From the NCBI RefSeq assembly GCF_008923185.1, contig NZ_WBMT01000038.1, positions 1-36,145 on the forward strand: 36,145 nucleotides of DNA, in the 5' to 3' direction. This stretch comes from Actinomadura rudentiformis. GTDB taxonomy: Bacteria > Actinomycetota > Actinomycetes > Streptosporangiales > Streptosporangiaceae. A model generated the notes under the pieces. The model saw nothing but the letters and a program-made list of their open reading frames with translations. It made no database searches and was not told where the DNA came from. The translations under genes and the position numbers were made by a program. Below are positions 16,390-25,400 of the stretch, one piece after another (within the stretch, counting starts at the first letter, position 1; each line of letters begins with the position of its first letter).

Positions 16390-17435
16390 GGCCGTTGCCC
16401 CGCCGCGTTCACCACGCCGACCGAGACGATCCGCATGTTGAGTCCGGAAGACCGGATGCCGCACCCTTCTTTCAGCACCTCTGCCGGGTCCTTGACGGCG
16501 GTCGACCGCTGCCCGGTGTACCGGTAGGTCCTGGCGTCGAAGAGCACCTCGTTCAACTGCCATCCGTCCTCGTGCCGCCCGAGCGCGATCATGCCGTCCG
16601 CATCGTCCACGACCACGCCTGGCACCTTCTTCATCGCCCGGTAGACGGCGGCCTCCAGCTTCGGGGGCAGCAGGTTGGTTCCCAGGATCTCGAGCAGCGA
16701 GGTGAAGGCGACCTCCTCCCGGTCGATGCGCGGAATGCATTCCTTGATGCCAGGTGGCGCCGTGGAAGGTTTGTCGCCCAACGGCCCAACGTGCCGGTAG
16801 GCCAGCGCGAGCAGCGCGTCAGGATCGGCCGGTAGCCGGGCCAGCCCGGCGTAGTCGGACGGCGGCCAGATCTCATGCGGTGCCCGCGTCTCGTCGACGA
16901 AGTGCAGCTTTCCTCCATCGAGGAACGCCGACCGCCTACCGTCGGCCCGCTGCCACTGCTCCTCGATCATCTGCGATTCGCCCGGTCCGTTCTCGCCCCC
17001 CAATGGCCAGCGCTGCTTCACCGGCACGTTCCGAAAGTGCGTGTAGATCCACTGGTCCGGTCGCGGCGGCGTCCACGCCCGCCGCTCGGCCGCTCCGGCC
17101 GCCCGGTCGAGCACGAAGGCGGCGCTCACCAGCATCGGTCGCGTCCCGGTCACCCCCGGGGGCCCGCCGTCGTCCCGTACTTGCACGGTGGCGACGCCGC
17201 CCGCGACCGCCGCCGCAACCAGCACGCCGGTCACCACCGCCCCGATCCGCGCGCGAGTCACCCGCCGCCTGCCGCCGACGTCGAACGCGGTGGCCGGAGC
17301 GGTGTCGGCCGGGACTTGCTGCATCGAGGTGGCCGCAGCGCGTTCGAGCAGGGCGGCGCGGGCGGCGGCGCGGACATCGGGGTTGGGCGGCGGGGTGTTG
17401 TCCCAGGAGTCGTGCAGGATCTGGAGGTCGTTCAT
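16386..17435 (-). CDS. CU044_5270-family membrane protein, partner of ECF sigma factor
   Basis: 349 residues. A cytoplasmic N-terminus begins M-N-D-L-Q-I-L-H-D-S-W-D and contains V-R-A-A-A-R-A-A-L-L-E-R. It is followed by a single transmembrane helix at about 63-86 and an extracellular domain with W-I-Y-T-H-F-R and Y-T-G-Q-R-S. This plan is typical of CU044_5270-family proteins, which are regularly encoded just after a SigE-type ECF sigma gene in actinomycetes and are suspected anti-sigma factors; no zinc-binding H-x3-C-x2-C motif is present. Its ATG overlaps the sigma gene's stop as ATGA, so the two are made together. The sensed signal is unknown. Confidence 0.75.
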   Translation of the reverse strand: MNDLQILHDSWDNTPPPNPDVRAAARAALLERAAATSMQQVPADTAPATAFDVGGRRRVTRARIGAVVTGVLVAAAVAGGVATVQVRDDGGPPGVTGTRPMLVSAAFVLDRAAGAAERRAWTPPRPDQWIYTHFRNVPVKQRWPLGGENGPGESQMIEEQWQRADGRRSAFLDGGKLHFVDETRAPHEIWPPSDYAGLARLPADPDALLALAYRHVGPLGDKPSTAPPGIKECIPRIDREEVAFTSLLEILGTNLLPPKLEAAVYRAMKKVPGVVVDDADGMIALGRHEDGWQLNEVLFDARTYRYTGQRSTAVKDPAEVLKEGCGIRSSGLNMRIVSVGVVNAAGQRP

Positions 17436-18067
17436 CGGTCGAGGTCCTCTCCGGGGGACGTGGGGTCGGTCTCGCCCAGGGCGGCGCGGAGTTGTTTGCG
17501 GGCGCGGTGCATGCGGGATCGGGCAGTGCCGGCGGGGATGCCGAGGGCCTCGCTCGCCTCCTGGAGGGAGAGATCGGCCCAGGCGACCAGGAGGAGGACG
17601 TCCCGGTCGCGGTCGGCGATCTCGGCCAGCACGCCCGACAGGAGGGTGCGGGCGGATTCGGCGTCCAGCCGTACGGCGACGCGGTCGGCGTGGCCTTCGG
17701 TGACCTCCTCCACGCCGGTGCGGGCGAGGGCGCGGTAGAGGCGGACCTCGGCGCGGTGGTGGCGGGCGATGAGGTTGGACGCGATGCCGTACAGCCAGGG
17801 GCGGGCGTCGGGCCTCGCGAGGTCGTAGCGGGCGCGGGCGTCGAAGGCGATGAGGAACGTCTCGGCGGCGACGTCGTCGGCCAGGCTCGCACCGAGCCTG
17901 CGCGCCGCATAGCCGTGGATCGCGTCGTAGTAGCGGTCGAAGACGGCGGCGAAGCGCTCCGGATCATCCTGGGAGGCCCGGATGATGTCGGCGTCGGTCC
18001 GAGTGGTCACCGTGGCCAAGTCCGGCTCCGTGTGGTCATGATCTGCCTTCCGCAGGGTGATGGTCAC
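17432..18067 (-). CDS. ECF (SigE-type) RNA polymerase sigma factor
   Basis: About 211 residues. Region 2 covers F-A-A-V-F-D-R-Y-Y-D-A-I-H-G-Y-A-A-R-R-L-G with D-D-V-A-A-E-T-F-L-I-A-F, and P-W-L-Y-G-I-A-S-N-L-I-A-R-H-H-R. Region 4 has L-S-L-Q-E-A-S-E-A-L-G-I-P-A-G-T-A-R-S-R-M-H-R-A-R-K-Q-L-R. This is a complete two-domain ECF sigma factor. The GTG at 18067 has AGGAGG only one base upstream, an unusually tight spacing; a TTG at 18106 without a ribosome binding site is the other option. It is coupled to the membrane protein gene downstream, the likely controller of its activity, and divergent from the secreted protease. Confidence 0.87.
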   Translation of the reverse strand: MTITLRKADHDHTEPDLATVTTRTDADIIRASQDDPERFAAVFDRYYDAIHGYAARRLGASLADDVAAETFLIAFDARARYDLARPDARPWLYGIASNLIARHHRAEVRLYRALARTGVEEVTEGHADRVAVRLDAESARTLLSGVLAEIADRDRDVLLLVAWADLSLQEASEALGIPAGTARSRMHRARKQLRAALGETDPTSPGEDLDR

Positions 18068-18144
18068 CCCTCCTTCGCCGGTGCGGCGTCGAGCGTTCGA
18101 GGCCAACGGAAATCAACTGTGAAAAACCACTCGGTGACGATTCG

Positions 18145-18173
18145 TTGCCGTATTCCGGACGCCCGCATACATT
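18145..18173 (+). promoter_or_regulatory. Housekeeping-type promoter of the secreted protease
   Basis: TTGCCG (18145-18150), a 17-base spacer and TACATT (18168-18173). Transcription should start near 18180, leaving a leader of about 40 bases that includes the GGAGA ribosome binding site. Confidence 0.5.
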
Positions 18174-18221
18174 CCCGCCGAAGGGCACCCCCTCCTTCCC
18201 TTAACCCCTCAGGAGAGTCAC

Positions 18222-19652
18222 ATGGCTCGCACACGCCTCCTGCTTGGGATCGCCGCCTCGGCCGGAATGGTCACGGCTCTGGCGGTCCCGGCGGTAGCGA
18301 GTACCAGCTCCCCCACCACGCCGAGCGCCGCGATCGCACCGTCACCGTCGTACGAACGCGCGACCCGGATCCAGAAGAACCTTCGCATGACCCTCGGCAA
18401 GAAGTTCGCCGGGGCGTGGGTCTCGGCCGACGGCCGGACCGTCACCGTCGCGTCCACCGACGCCGCCTCCGCCGCCGCGATCCGCAAGGCCGGTGCGACG
18501 CCGAAAACCGTCGCCCGGAGCGAGGCCGGTCTCGCCTCCGCGCAGTCGACGCTCAACCGCAAGGCCCGTTCCGCAGCTGGTTCCGTGAGCTCCTGGTACG
18601 TGGACGCCAAGACCAACAGCGTCGTCGTCGAGACCCGGTCCGTCGCGGCCGCCAAGAGGTTCGTCCGAGCCAGCGGGGTGGACGAGCAGGCCGTACGGAT
18701 CGTCAAGTCGAACGCCAAGCCGCGCCCGCTGTACGACATCATCGGCGGCGAGCGCTACTTCACGACGCAGTACGGCTGCTCGGTCGCGTTCTCGGTGACC
18801 AACGGCTTCCTCACCGCCGGGCACTGCGGCCCGACGGGCGAGGCCACCCGCGGCTCCAACCAGGTCGCCCAGGGCACGTTCGGCGGCTCGTCATTCCCCG
18901 GCGATGACTACGCCTGGGTGAACACCAACAGCCAGTGGACCCCCACGGCCAAGGTCAACAGGTGGAACGGCACGTACGAGACCGTGCGCGGCGCCACCGC
19001 CGCCCCCGTCGGCACCCGCGTCTGCCGGTCCGGCGGCACGACCAACTCCCGCCTGTGGTGCGGCACCATCCAGCAGCTCAACGCCACCGTCAACTACGAG
19101 GAAGGCGCGGTGCACGGGCTGATCCGCACCAACATCTGCGCCGACCCCGGTGACTCGGGCGGCGCGCTCATCACCGAGACCGGCGGCCAGGCGCAGGGCA
19201 TCACCTCCGGCGGCTCCGGCACGTGCAACGACGGCCAGGGCAGCGGCGACTCCACCTACTTCCAGCCCGTCGCCGAGCCACTGCAGATCCTCGCCGGTCA
19301 GGGACGCCAGCTCATCACCGACGGCGGCGGCAACCCTAGCCCGGGTTACTGCGACGGCTACAGCACCAAGGCCACCAGCTCCATCTCCAGTGGCGCCAAC
19401 CAGTACCAGCCCAGCTACACGTCCTCGGCCTCCGGCACCCACGGCGGCTGCGTGGACGGACCGGACGGCGTCGACTTCGACCTCTACCTCCAGAAGCAGA
19501 ACGCCTCCGGCACCTGGTCCACCGTGGCGAGCTCGACCAGCCCCGGCCCGGACGAGAAGGTCAGCTACAACGGCACGGCCGGCACCTACCGCTACCGCGT
19601 CCACGCGTACAGCGGCTCTGGCTCCTACACGGTCGGCTACACCAAGCCGTAA
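18222..19652 (+). CDS. Secreted S1 (alpha-lytic/streptogrisin-type) serine protease with prodomain and PPC domain
   Basis: 476 residues. A signal peptide (1-27, ending A-V-P-A-V-A-S) is followed by a prodomain to about residue 170, containing the alpha-lytic-type W-Y-V-D-A-K-T-N-S-V-V-V-E. The mature protease starts near D-I-I-G-G-E. Catalytic residues are H201 in T-A-G-H-C, D229 in G-D-D-Y-A-W-V and S312 in G-D-S-G-G-A-L. Cysteines 186/202, 268/280 and 306/335 could form the usual disulfides. Residues about 375-476 form a pre-peptidase C-terminal domain (D-F-D-L-Y-L-Q and G-T-Y-R-Y-R-V-H-A-Y-S-G-S-G-S-Y), which is normally removed or aids secretion. It would digest external protein. The ATG follows GGAGA, and a strong terminator follows the stop. 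Confidence 0.92.
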   Translation: MARTRLLLGIAASAGMVTALAVPAVASTSSPTTPSAAIAPSPSYERATRIQKNLRMTLGKKFAGAWVSADGRTVTVASTDAASAAAIRKAGATPKTVARSEAGLASAQSTLNRKARSAAGSVSSWYVDAKTNSVVVETRSVAAAKRFVRASGVDEQAVRIVKSNAKPRPLYDIIGGERYFTTQYGCSVAFSVTNGFLTAGHCGPTGEATRGSNQVAQGTFGGSSFPGDDYAWVNTNSQWTPTAKVNRWNGTYETVRGATAAPVGTRVCRSGGTTNSRLWCGTIQQLNATVNYEEGAVHGLIRTNICADPGDSGGALITETGGQAQGITSGGSGTCNDGQGSGDSTYFQPVAEPLQILAGQGRQLITDGGGNPSPGYCDGYSTKATSSISSGANQYQPSYTSSASGTHGGCVDGPDGVDFDLYLQKQNASGTWSTVASSTSPGPDEKVSYNGTAGTYRYRVHAYSGSGSYTVGYTKP

Positions 19653-19677
19653 CCGCGACGAGCCGCCGTACGAATCC

Positions 19678-19716
19678 GGTCCCCGGCCGCCCCCCTCCTC
19701 GGAGCGGCCGGGGACC
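19678..19716 (+). terminator. Strong hairpin terminator after the protease gene
   Basis: A perfect 13-bp GC-rich stem, GGTCCCCGGCCGC (19678-19690) pairing with 19704-19716, with a 13-base loop, 25 bp past the stop codon. Confidence 0.75.
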
Positions 19717-19791
19717 CCGTATCTCCGCCCGGCTCGCGGGTTCGGTGAGCGATCGCGTCCCGCGCCGGCTCAGCACGATCCATACCGCGGG

Positions 19792-20688
19792 TCAGCAGAT
19801 CTCGATGTCCTTCTCGGGCGTTGGGGCGACGGCCGGTGCGGGAAGGCCAGGCTGCACCCACAACAGATAGAAGACCCCTTTGCCGTCGCTGGTGTCGGGT
19901 GTGGCCATGCCGTAGTGGCCCGAGCCGGTCATGATGCACCAGGCGAGGTTCTTGTCCTTTGAGTCGTAGTCCTGGAACTTGTTCGTCCATGCCGCGCCCG
20001 GCAAGGACCGGCAGGCCGCGATGGTCGGCCGGCCCTTCCCGGTGAATCGCGCGGCCTTGGCCCCGTTCACCAGGTCCATGGACGCCGTGAACGATTTGGC
20101 TCGGATATCGCCCGCGCGGGCCTCGGGCGGATCGGCCTGGCCCAGCTGGTGCCGGAACACCTTCGCCGTCTCCAGGTCGCGCGTGCCGGCCAGGTTCTGG
20201 TCCACCTTGCCGTGTCGCGCGACCCCGTCGCCGCCCGAAACGTCGGTGACCGAGACCCTCGTCGTGGAGTGTTCCGGGATGACCACCCTGAACTGGCGCT
20301 CCTTCACGTAGAAGGCGAACTGCCGGAGTTCTTGCCCGTCAACGTTCATGGTGACCTTGAGTTCCCGGCCAGTCCCGATCTCGAACACCGTCGTCTTCCG
20401 CTGACCCTGAATGGTCTGCTCGATCAGGAGCCAGGTCCTGTTGGGCTTTACTTTGTGCTCAATAACGTACTTGGCGAGGGTGTCCACGGTGAACACGCCC
20501 AGATTGACCGCCAGGCCGGGGACCGTCTTGGGCAGGACCTCGGGAAGGACAGTGAACACGATCGGCGAATAGATCTCATAGGCTTCGGCGATCGTGGCCA
20601 CGGTGCATCGCGACCCTGTGTCGCACCCCGCGACCAGGCCGGTCCCGAGGGCAATGGAGGCGGCAATGACGCGTGTGTGTCGGGACAT
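19792..20688 (-). CDS. Putative lipoprotein, unknown function
   Basis: 298 residues from an ATG with GGGGGAT upstream. The N-terminus is a short lipoprotein signal with lipobox L-V-A-G-C (Cys22), so the protein should be anchored to the outer face of the cell membrane. The body has a stretch of hydrophobic and beta-prone sequence (I-V-F-T-V-L-P-E-V-L-P-K-T-V-P-G-L-A-V-N-L-G), then K-V-K-P-N-R-T-W-L-L-I-E-Q-T-I-Q-G-Q and an internal region rich in charged residues, ending D-I-E-I-C. I do not recognise a family. It converges on the protease gene, which has its own terminator. An open frame continues six codons upstream, but the chosen ATG has the ribosome binding site. Confidence 0.7.
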   Translation of the reverse strand: MSRHTRVIAASIALGTGLVAGCDTGSRCTVATIAEAYEIYSPIVFTVLPEVLPKTVPGLAVNLGVFTVDTLAKYVIEHKVKPNRTWLLIEQTIQGQRKTTVFEIGTGRELKVTMNVDGQELRQFAFYVKERQFRVVIPEHSTTRVSVTDVSGGDGVARHGKVDQNLAGTRDLETAKVFRHQLGQADPPEARAGDIRAKSFTASMDLVNGAKAARFTGKGRPTIAACRSLPGAAWTNKFQDYDSKDKNLAWCIMTGSGHYGMATPDTSDGKGVFYLLWVQPGLPAPAVAPTPEKDIEIC

Positions 20689-21199
20689 GGTGATCCCCCA
20701 GATCATTTTCGATTCCTGGGCCCGATCGCCCGCGAAATGAACTCCCGCATCGGCGGGACATGTCTACTAGATGACGGTCGGCCATCCCAGGTTCGGAAAT
20801 GGCCGAACCTGTCCACCGAAAAATCTGGATCATGAACGCGGGGCCGGTGTTCCGTCGCTTGGGGGACCGCGACGATCCGCCTGACGGCCGTGCCGCAGCG
20901 GAGGCCTGCCGCCATACGCTCCGGCCGTGAACGCGGATTCCCGGCGCGACGGGCTGCTGGATCTCGTGCCTGCTGGTACTGCCCATGGACGCCCTGTCGT
21001 GCGCCGCTCCCATGCATGGTGGCCCCGTACGGAGCCGGGGGCGCCTTCCGGACGGCCTCACCACCCCCTGCGCGGCCGCCAAGGTCTCGGACCAGGCCCA
21101 GCACCGCATCCGCAGCTGACGCATTCGGTCAGCAGCATGAGCGGACGGCTTTCGGGGGCCGTCCCGGTACGGTGTAGCACTGTGCGCAAGGAGTTTCCC
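20689..21199. other. Intergenic region, no convincing gene
   Basis: Open frames on both strands here have poor codon bias, no ribosome binding sites and no recognisable product. A small hairpin (TCCCGC at 20743-20748 with GCGGGA at 20753-20758) lies in the leader of the lipoprotein gene. TACGGT at 21168-21173 could be the -10 box of the SUKH gene. Confidence 0.5.
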
Positions 21200-21745
21200 G
21201 TGGTTGGTGAGTTTCGCGGCGTCTTCGCGGGCCTCGATCTGGGCGAATTCTGGGACAACCACGACTACGCATTGAGCGCCTATGTGGAGACGCCGCCGTC
21301 GAGCGAATCAGTCGCGTCCGTGCAGGCAGAGCTGGGATATCGGTTGCCCGCCTCGTACGTGGGGATGATGTCGTTCCAGAACAGCGGAGTCCCGCGCCGT
21401 ACTTGCTGCCCTGCGCCGAACCCGACCACCTGGGCCGACGATCATGTGGCTGTGGACGGGATCATGGGGATCGGGCGGAGCAAGCGCTGCTCATTGAGCG
21501 GCGAGGCCGGTAGCCGCTTCTGGATCCAGGAGTGGGGATACCCCCCGATCGGCGTGTACTTCGCCACCTGCCCGTCCGCCGGGCATGACATGATCGCGTT
21601 CGACTACCGTGGTTGCGGCCCGGACGGCGAGCCCCGCATCGTCCACGTAGATCAGGAGTGGGACTACCAGATCACGGTGCTCGCCCCCGACTTCGCGAGC
21701 TTCGTCCGTGCCCTACGCCCGGAAACCGACTACGACCACGTCTGA
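21200..21745 (+). CDS. SUKH-family (SMI1/KNR4) protein, possible immunity protein
   Basis: About 181 residues. SMI1/KNR4 marks are E-L-G-Y-R-L-P-A-S-Y-V-G-M-M near residue 45, G-I-M-G-I-G after the insert, W-G-Y-P-P-I-G-V-Y-F-A and H-D-M-I-A-F-D-Y-R-G-C-G-P-D-G-E-P-R-I-V-H-V-D, ending in F-A-S-F-V-R-A-L. Proteins of this superfamily in bacteria are often immunity proteins against polymorphic nuclease toxins, though others have household roles. No toxin adjoins it, so it may be an orphan. The GTG at 21200 has AAGGAG six bases upstream; a GTG at 21182 lies where a leaderless transcript from TACGGT would start and is an alternative. Confidence 0.72.
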   Translation: MVGEFRGVFAGLDLGEFWDNHDYALSAYVETPPSSESVASVQAELGYRLPASYVGMMSFQNSGVPRRTCCPAPNPTTWADDHVAVDGIMGIGRSKRCSLSGEAGSRFWIQEWGYPPIGVYFATCPSAGHDMIAFDYRGCGPDGEPRIVHVDQEWDYQITVLAPDFASFVRALRPETDYDHV

Positions 21746-21880
21746 AACTCCCGGTTCGCGAATGCAGAACAGGTGAGTGCGTTAGGTCAGGGATTCTCGT
21801 GATGTGGCCGGTTGAACTCGAGCCTGTTGCTGTTGAGCGGGCTGAGCCCATGGGCGACGCGCGGGGGTGGCGGATGGTCG

Positions 21881-22197
21881 TCATGGGGATCGGCTGTCGT
21901 ACCGATGGTCGATGGCGAAGACCGCGAAACCTCGGCTGGCGTACCACTGCGCGGTCGTCGTCCAGTCAGTGCGTTTGCCACCGTTCCATGCCCCACCGTG
22001 AATGATCACCAGGCCTGGTTGTGTGGTTCCGGCCTTGGGGTTGTTCCAATAGGCGTCGACCTTTTGCCGCGTGTGCTTGCCATAGGAGTAAGTCGCCACG
22101 TGTTTGACCGCGGCCTCGGACAACGCGACAGGGGCCACCGCCCGGCTCCCACCAGTCCCACACCCAGGACCGCAAGCCTCAGATGATTCCTTCTCAC
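21881..22197 (-). pseudogene. Remnant of a secreted alpha/beta-hydrolase (esterase) gene
   Basis: A GTG at 22197 with GAGGAG upstream begins a signal-peptide-like stretch (R-R-N-H-L-R-L-A-V-L-G-V-G-L-V-G-A-G). A lost base in the CCC run at 22141-22143 then throws the frame; the continuation lies in the other frame from 22138. That part reads V-D-A-Y-W-N-N-P-K-A, then P-G-L-V-I-I-H-G-G-A-W-N-G-G-K, the oxyanion-hole H-G-G-x-W of esterases, and W-Y-A-S-R-G-F-A-V-F-A-I-D-H-R-Y before a stop at 21881. The catalytic Ser-Asp-His region (about 200 residues) is absent. It is both frameshifted and cut short, so surely inactive. Confidence 0.65.
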
Positions 22198-22442
22198 CGG
22201 AGGTGGCTCCTCTGTCGACTGTCTTCGCGGCATCTCCAGGACCGGTTACGCGTCGTGACAGTCCGGGTCATCGAAGGCGTCTTGATCAACTCAGTTGGAC
22301 GCCGAGATCAGGCGCCCGGAGTACTCCAGGTCGCGTGACTTGAATCACACGTTCTCAGGGAACTTCACACCTGTCGCTCCCGAAATGATCACGCTACGTT
22401 GATCACGTTTTTGCCGCACCTTGACTGCCAGTTGGAGTGCCT

Positions 22443-25400
22443 GTGTCGGCTCGTAGACGTTCGCGTGTGTCAGGGCGAGGGCCCTTCATCGGGATGCTGG
22501 AGCCGACTTGTCGGGCTCGTCGGCTGACAGGCCTGACTTTGGTTCCGGTGCTGGTCGCCGGTTTGCTTCAGGTGGCTGGGTTGGCAGGCGCCCCGGCGGC
22601 GAGTGCGGACGACCTCGGCCCCAAGATGGGCGAGGCGGAGGCGCTGGCGGCCGCCCGTAACGGGGGCAAGCAGGTCGAAGTCTTGTCTCGCCGTAGTGAG
22701 ACCCGTGAGGTGTTCGCGTTGCCCGACGGCAAGTTCGTGGCGCGCGAGCACATGGAGCCGGTCCGGACCCTCAAGGGACGCGAGTGGGTGGAGATCGACA
22801 CCGACCTGACCAGGACCTCCACGGGAATCAAGCCAAAGGCGTCCACTGTGGACGTGCGGTTCTCGGCGGGCGGGTCCGGGCCGATGGCATCGATGACCCG
22901 GGCGGGCAAGACGGTGGCGCTGACATGGCCAGGGGTTCTCCCTGCGCCGGTTCTCGAAGGCGACACGGCGATCTACCAGTCGGTCCTGCCCGATATCGAT
23001 TTGCGCTTGCGTGCCGATGCCGGCGGGTTTGCCCATGTCCTGGTGGTCAAGACCGCCCAGGCGGCGGCGAACCCTCAGCTCGCCGAGCTGAAACTGGCGC
23101 TGTCCGCACCGGGCTTGAAGACGCACGTCGACGCCGAGGGGCAGCAGGCGTTGTCAGACCCGGTGAGTGGCGGCACGGTCTTCGAAGCATCGCTACCCAA
23201 GATGTGGGACTCCTCCGAGCCTGAAGATCTGACCGCTCAGGCTGGGGGCGGTTCCCACGCGGCGCCGGCGCAGAAGTCGCCTCGGCCGGTGAGCGCAGCT
23301 TTGGCGAAGGAACCGGGCAACAGTTCGCGGGTAGCACGAATGAAGCTCGAAGTCGGTGGCGGCGCAGTGACGCTGCTGCCTGACCGGGCCATGCTGTCGG
23401 CTCCGGGCACCAGATTCCCCGTGTACATCGACCCCAGGTGGTACACGCCGAAATCCTCGACGAACCTCATGGTGGCCAGCAACGGATGGCGCGAGTACAA
23501 CTTCACCGGATCGATGGGGATGGGGCGGTGCCCCATCGATCTCCCGCCTGCGGGTTCGTACTGCACCGAGAATCATGTGAAGCGCTTGTTCTTCCGGGTT
23601 CCTACGAGTGCGTTCATCGGCAAGCAAATCCTCCAGGCGGAGTTCGGGGTCACTGAGACCTGGGCGCCCTCATGCGATGGCCGCGCTGTGGAGATCTGGC
23701 GTACGAGCGGGTTCGGGCAATCATCGACATGGAACTCCACCAAAGACAATTGGGATGAGAAGCTCGGCTTTCGCGACGTCGCAGCGGGGCATAGCAGCAA
23801 GTGCCCCAGCGAAATGGTGCGGTTCAACGTCACGAACGAGGTCAGGGACGGCGCCGCGCAACGCCGCGCGTACACGACGTTCGGGCTCAGGGCCATGAAC
23901 GAGGACGATCAGTACGCGTGGAAGAAGTTCTGGAGCAACGGCTACCTCCAGGTCCACTACAACACCAAACCTCCGCAGCCCAAGGCCGGCCAGATGTCGA
24001 TGAGCCCCGGCGGCAACTGCTCAGCGCATCAATGGGGTTCGGAGGCGAAGATCAATCGGGCGCCGATGCTGTATGCCAACAACCTGACCGACCCGGACGC
24101 CGCAGGAGTGGAAGGCGAGCAGCTCACCGCGGAGATCGTGGTCAGGTGGACTGACCCGGCCACTCAGGCAGCGAGAGAATGGCGGCCGCCGGGCGGAGCC
24201 ATCAAGAAATCGGCAGCTCGGGGATCAAAAAGATCGTCCTTCTCGGTGCAGATCCCATCTACCGCTATCCCGCAGAACGTTCTCCTCGGCTGGGATGTAC
24301 GTGTTCATGACGGCGCTGTGTGGAGCAACTGGGCCTCTACCGGAAGCCCGTCCCAATGCTACTTCGTGTATGACCCACGGGCTCTGCCTGCGCCGGTCAT
24401 TACTTCAACGGACTACCCGGCGGCGCAGCCCGACGACCCGGACGCACAATCCACACCGGGGGTGGGACGCTACGGCGCCTTCTCTCTCGCCTTCGACACA
24501 CGGGTGACCAAATACGCCTACGCCGTCAACACAAGCCCCTTGGCATCCGCTGCAAAGGCCAAGCCCGGTGCCACGGCCGTGGTGTCGGCAGCACCGACGC
24601 ACTCGTTGCTGAACCAGCTCATCGTCCAGGTCTGGGATGACTTCAACAACACCTCCACCGAGGTGTACCAGTTCTGGGTGACCGAAGGCGCCGGCCCCAA
24701 AGCGCACTGGAAGATGGATGACGCGGAAGGGACCAATCCACTCGCCGACAGCGCCTCGGAGCCAGGCGCCCCTGCCGCGACACAGGGATCCATCATCTAC
24801 CAGGCCGAAGGGGCGGTCGGTAAGGCCGTTGGGTTCGGCGGTTCCAGCCACGCGGCCACCTCAGAGAAGGTGTTGGACACCACCAAGAGCTTTGCGGTGT
24901 CCGCCTGGGCCCGCCTGACGAGCAAGACCAACACTTCCGTCGTGATCGCTCAGGACGGCATCCGGGGCAGCTCGTTCGCGCTGTACTACTCGGCGAGCGC
25001 CGATCGGTGGGTGTTCAACATGCAAGACCCGGCGTCTGACAACCCGGCCCTGATCACCGCCGTTTCACGGGCTGCTCCGGTCCTGGGGCAATGGGTTCAT
25101 CTGGCGGGGGTCTACGACCATGTGACCAAGCAGATCCACCTGTATGTCAACGGGGCCTGGCAGGCCACCACCTCCCAGCCGAACACCTACAGCGCTGAGG
25201 GGCCGGTTCAGATCGGCCGGTTCCACTGGAAGGGTGCTTATGACAAGCAGCACTACTTCATCGGCATGATCGATGATCTCAAGGCCTTTGACCGTGTACT
25301 CACCGCCGATGAGATCAACACGATGTCCAAGGTCAAATCACAGATCGCCGGCCTGTGGCACCTCAACACCCAGACCGGCACGACCAGCCCGGACCAGTCA

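Noticed and set aside
20890..21177. Open frames between the lipoprotein and SUKH genes
   Set aside because: Composition is Arg/Pro/Ser-rich, without start signals or domains.
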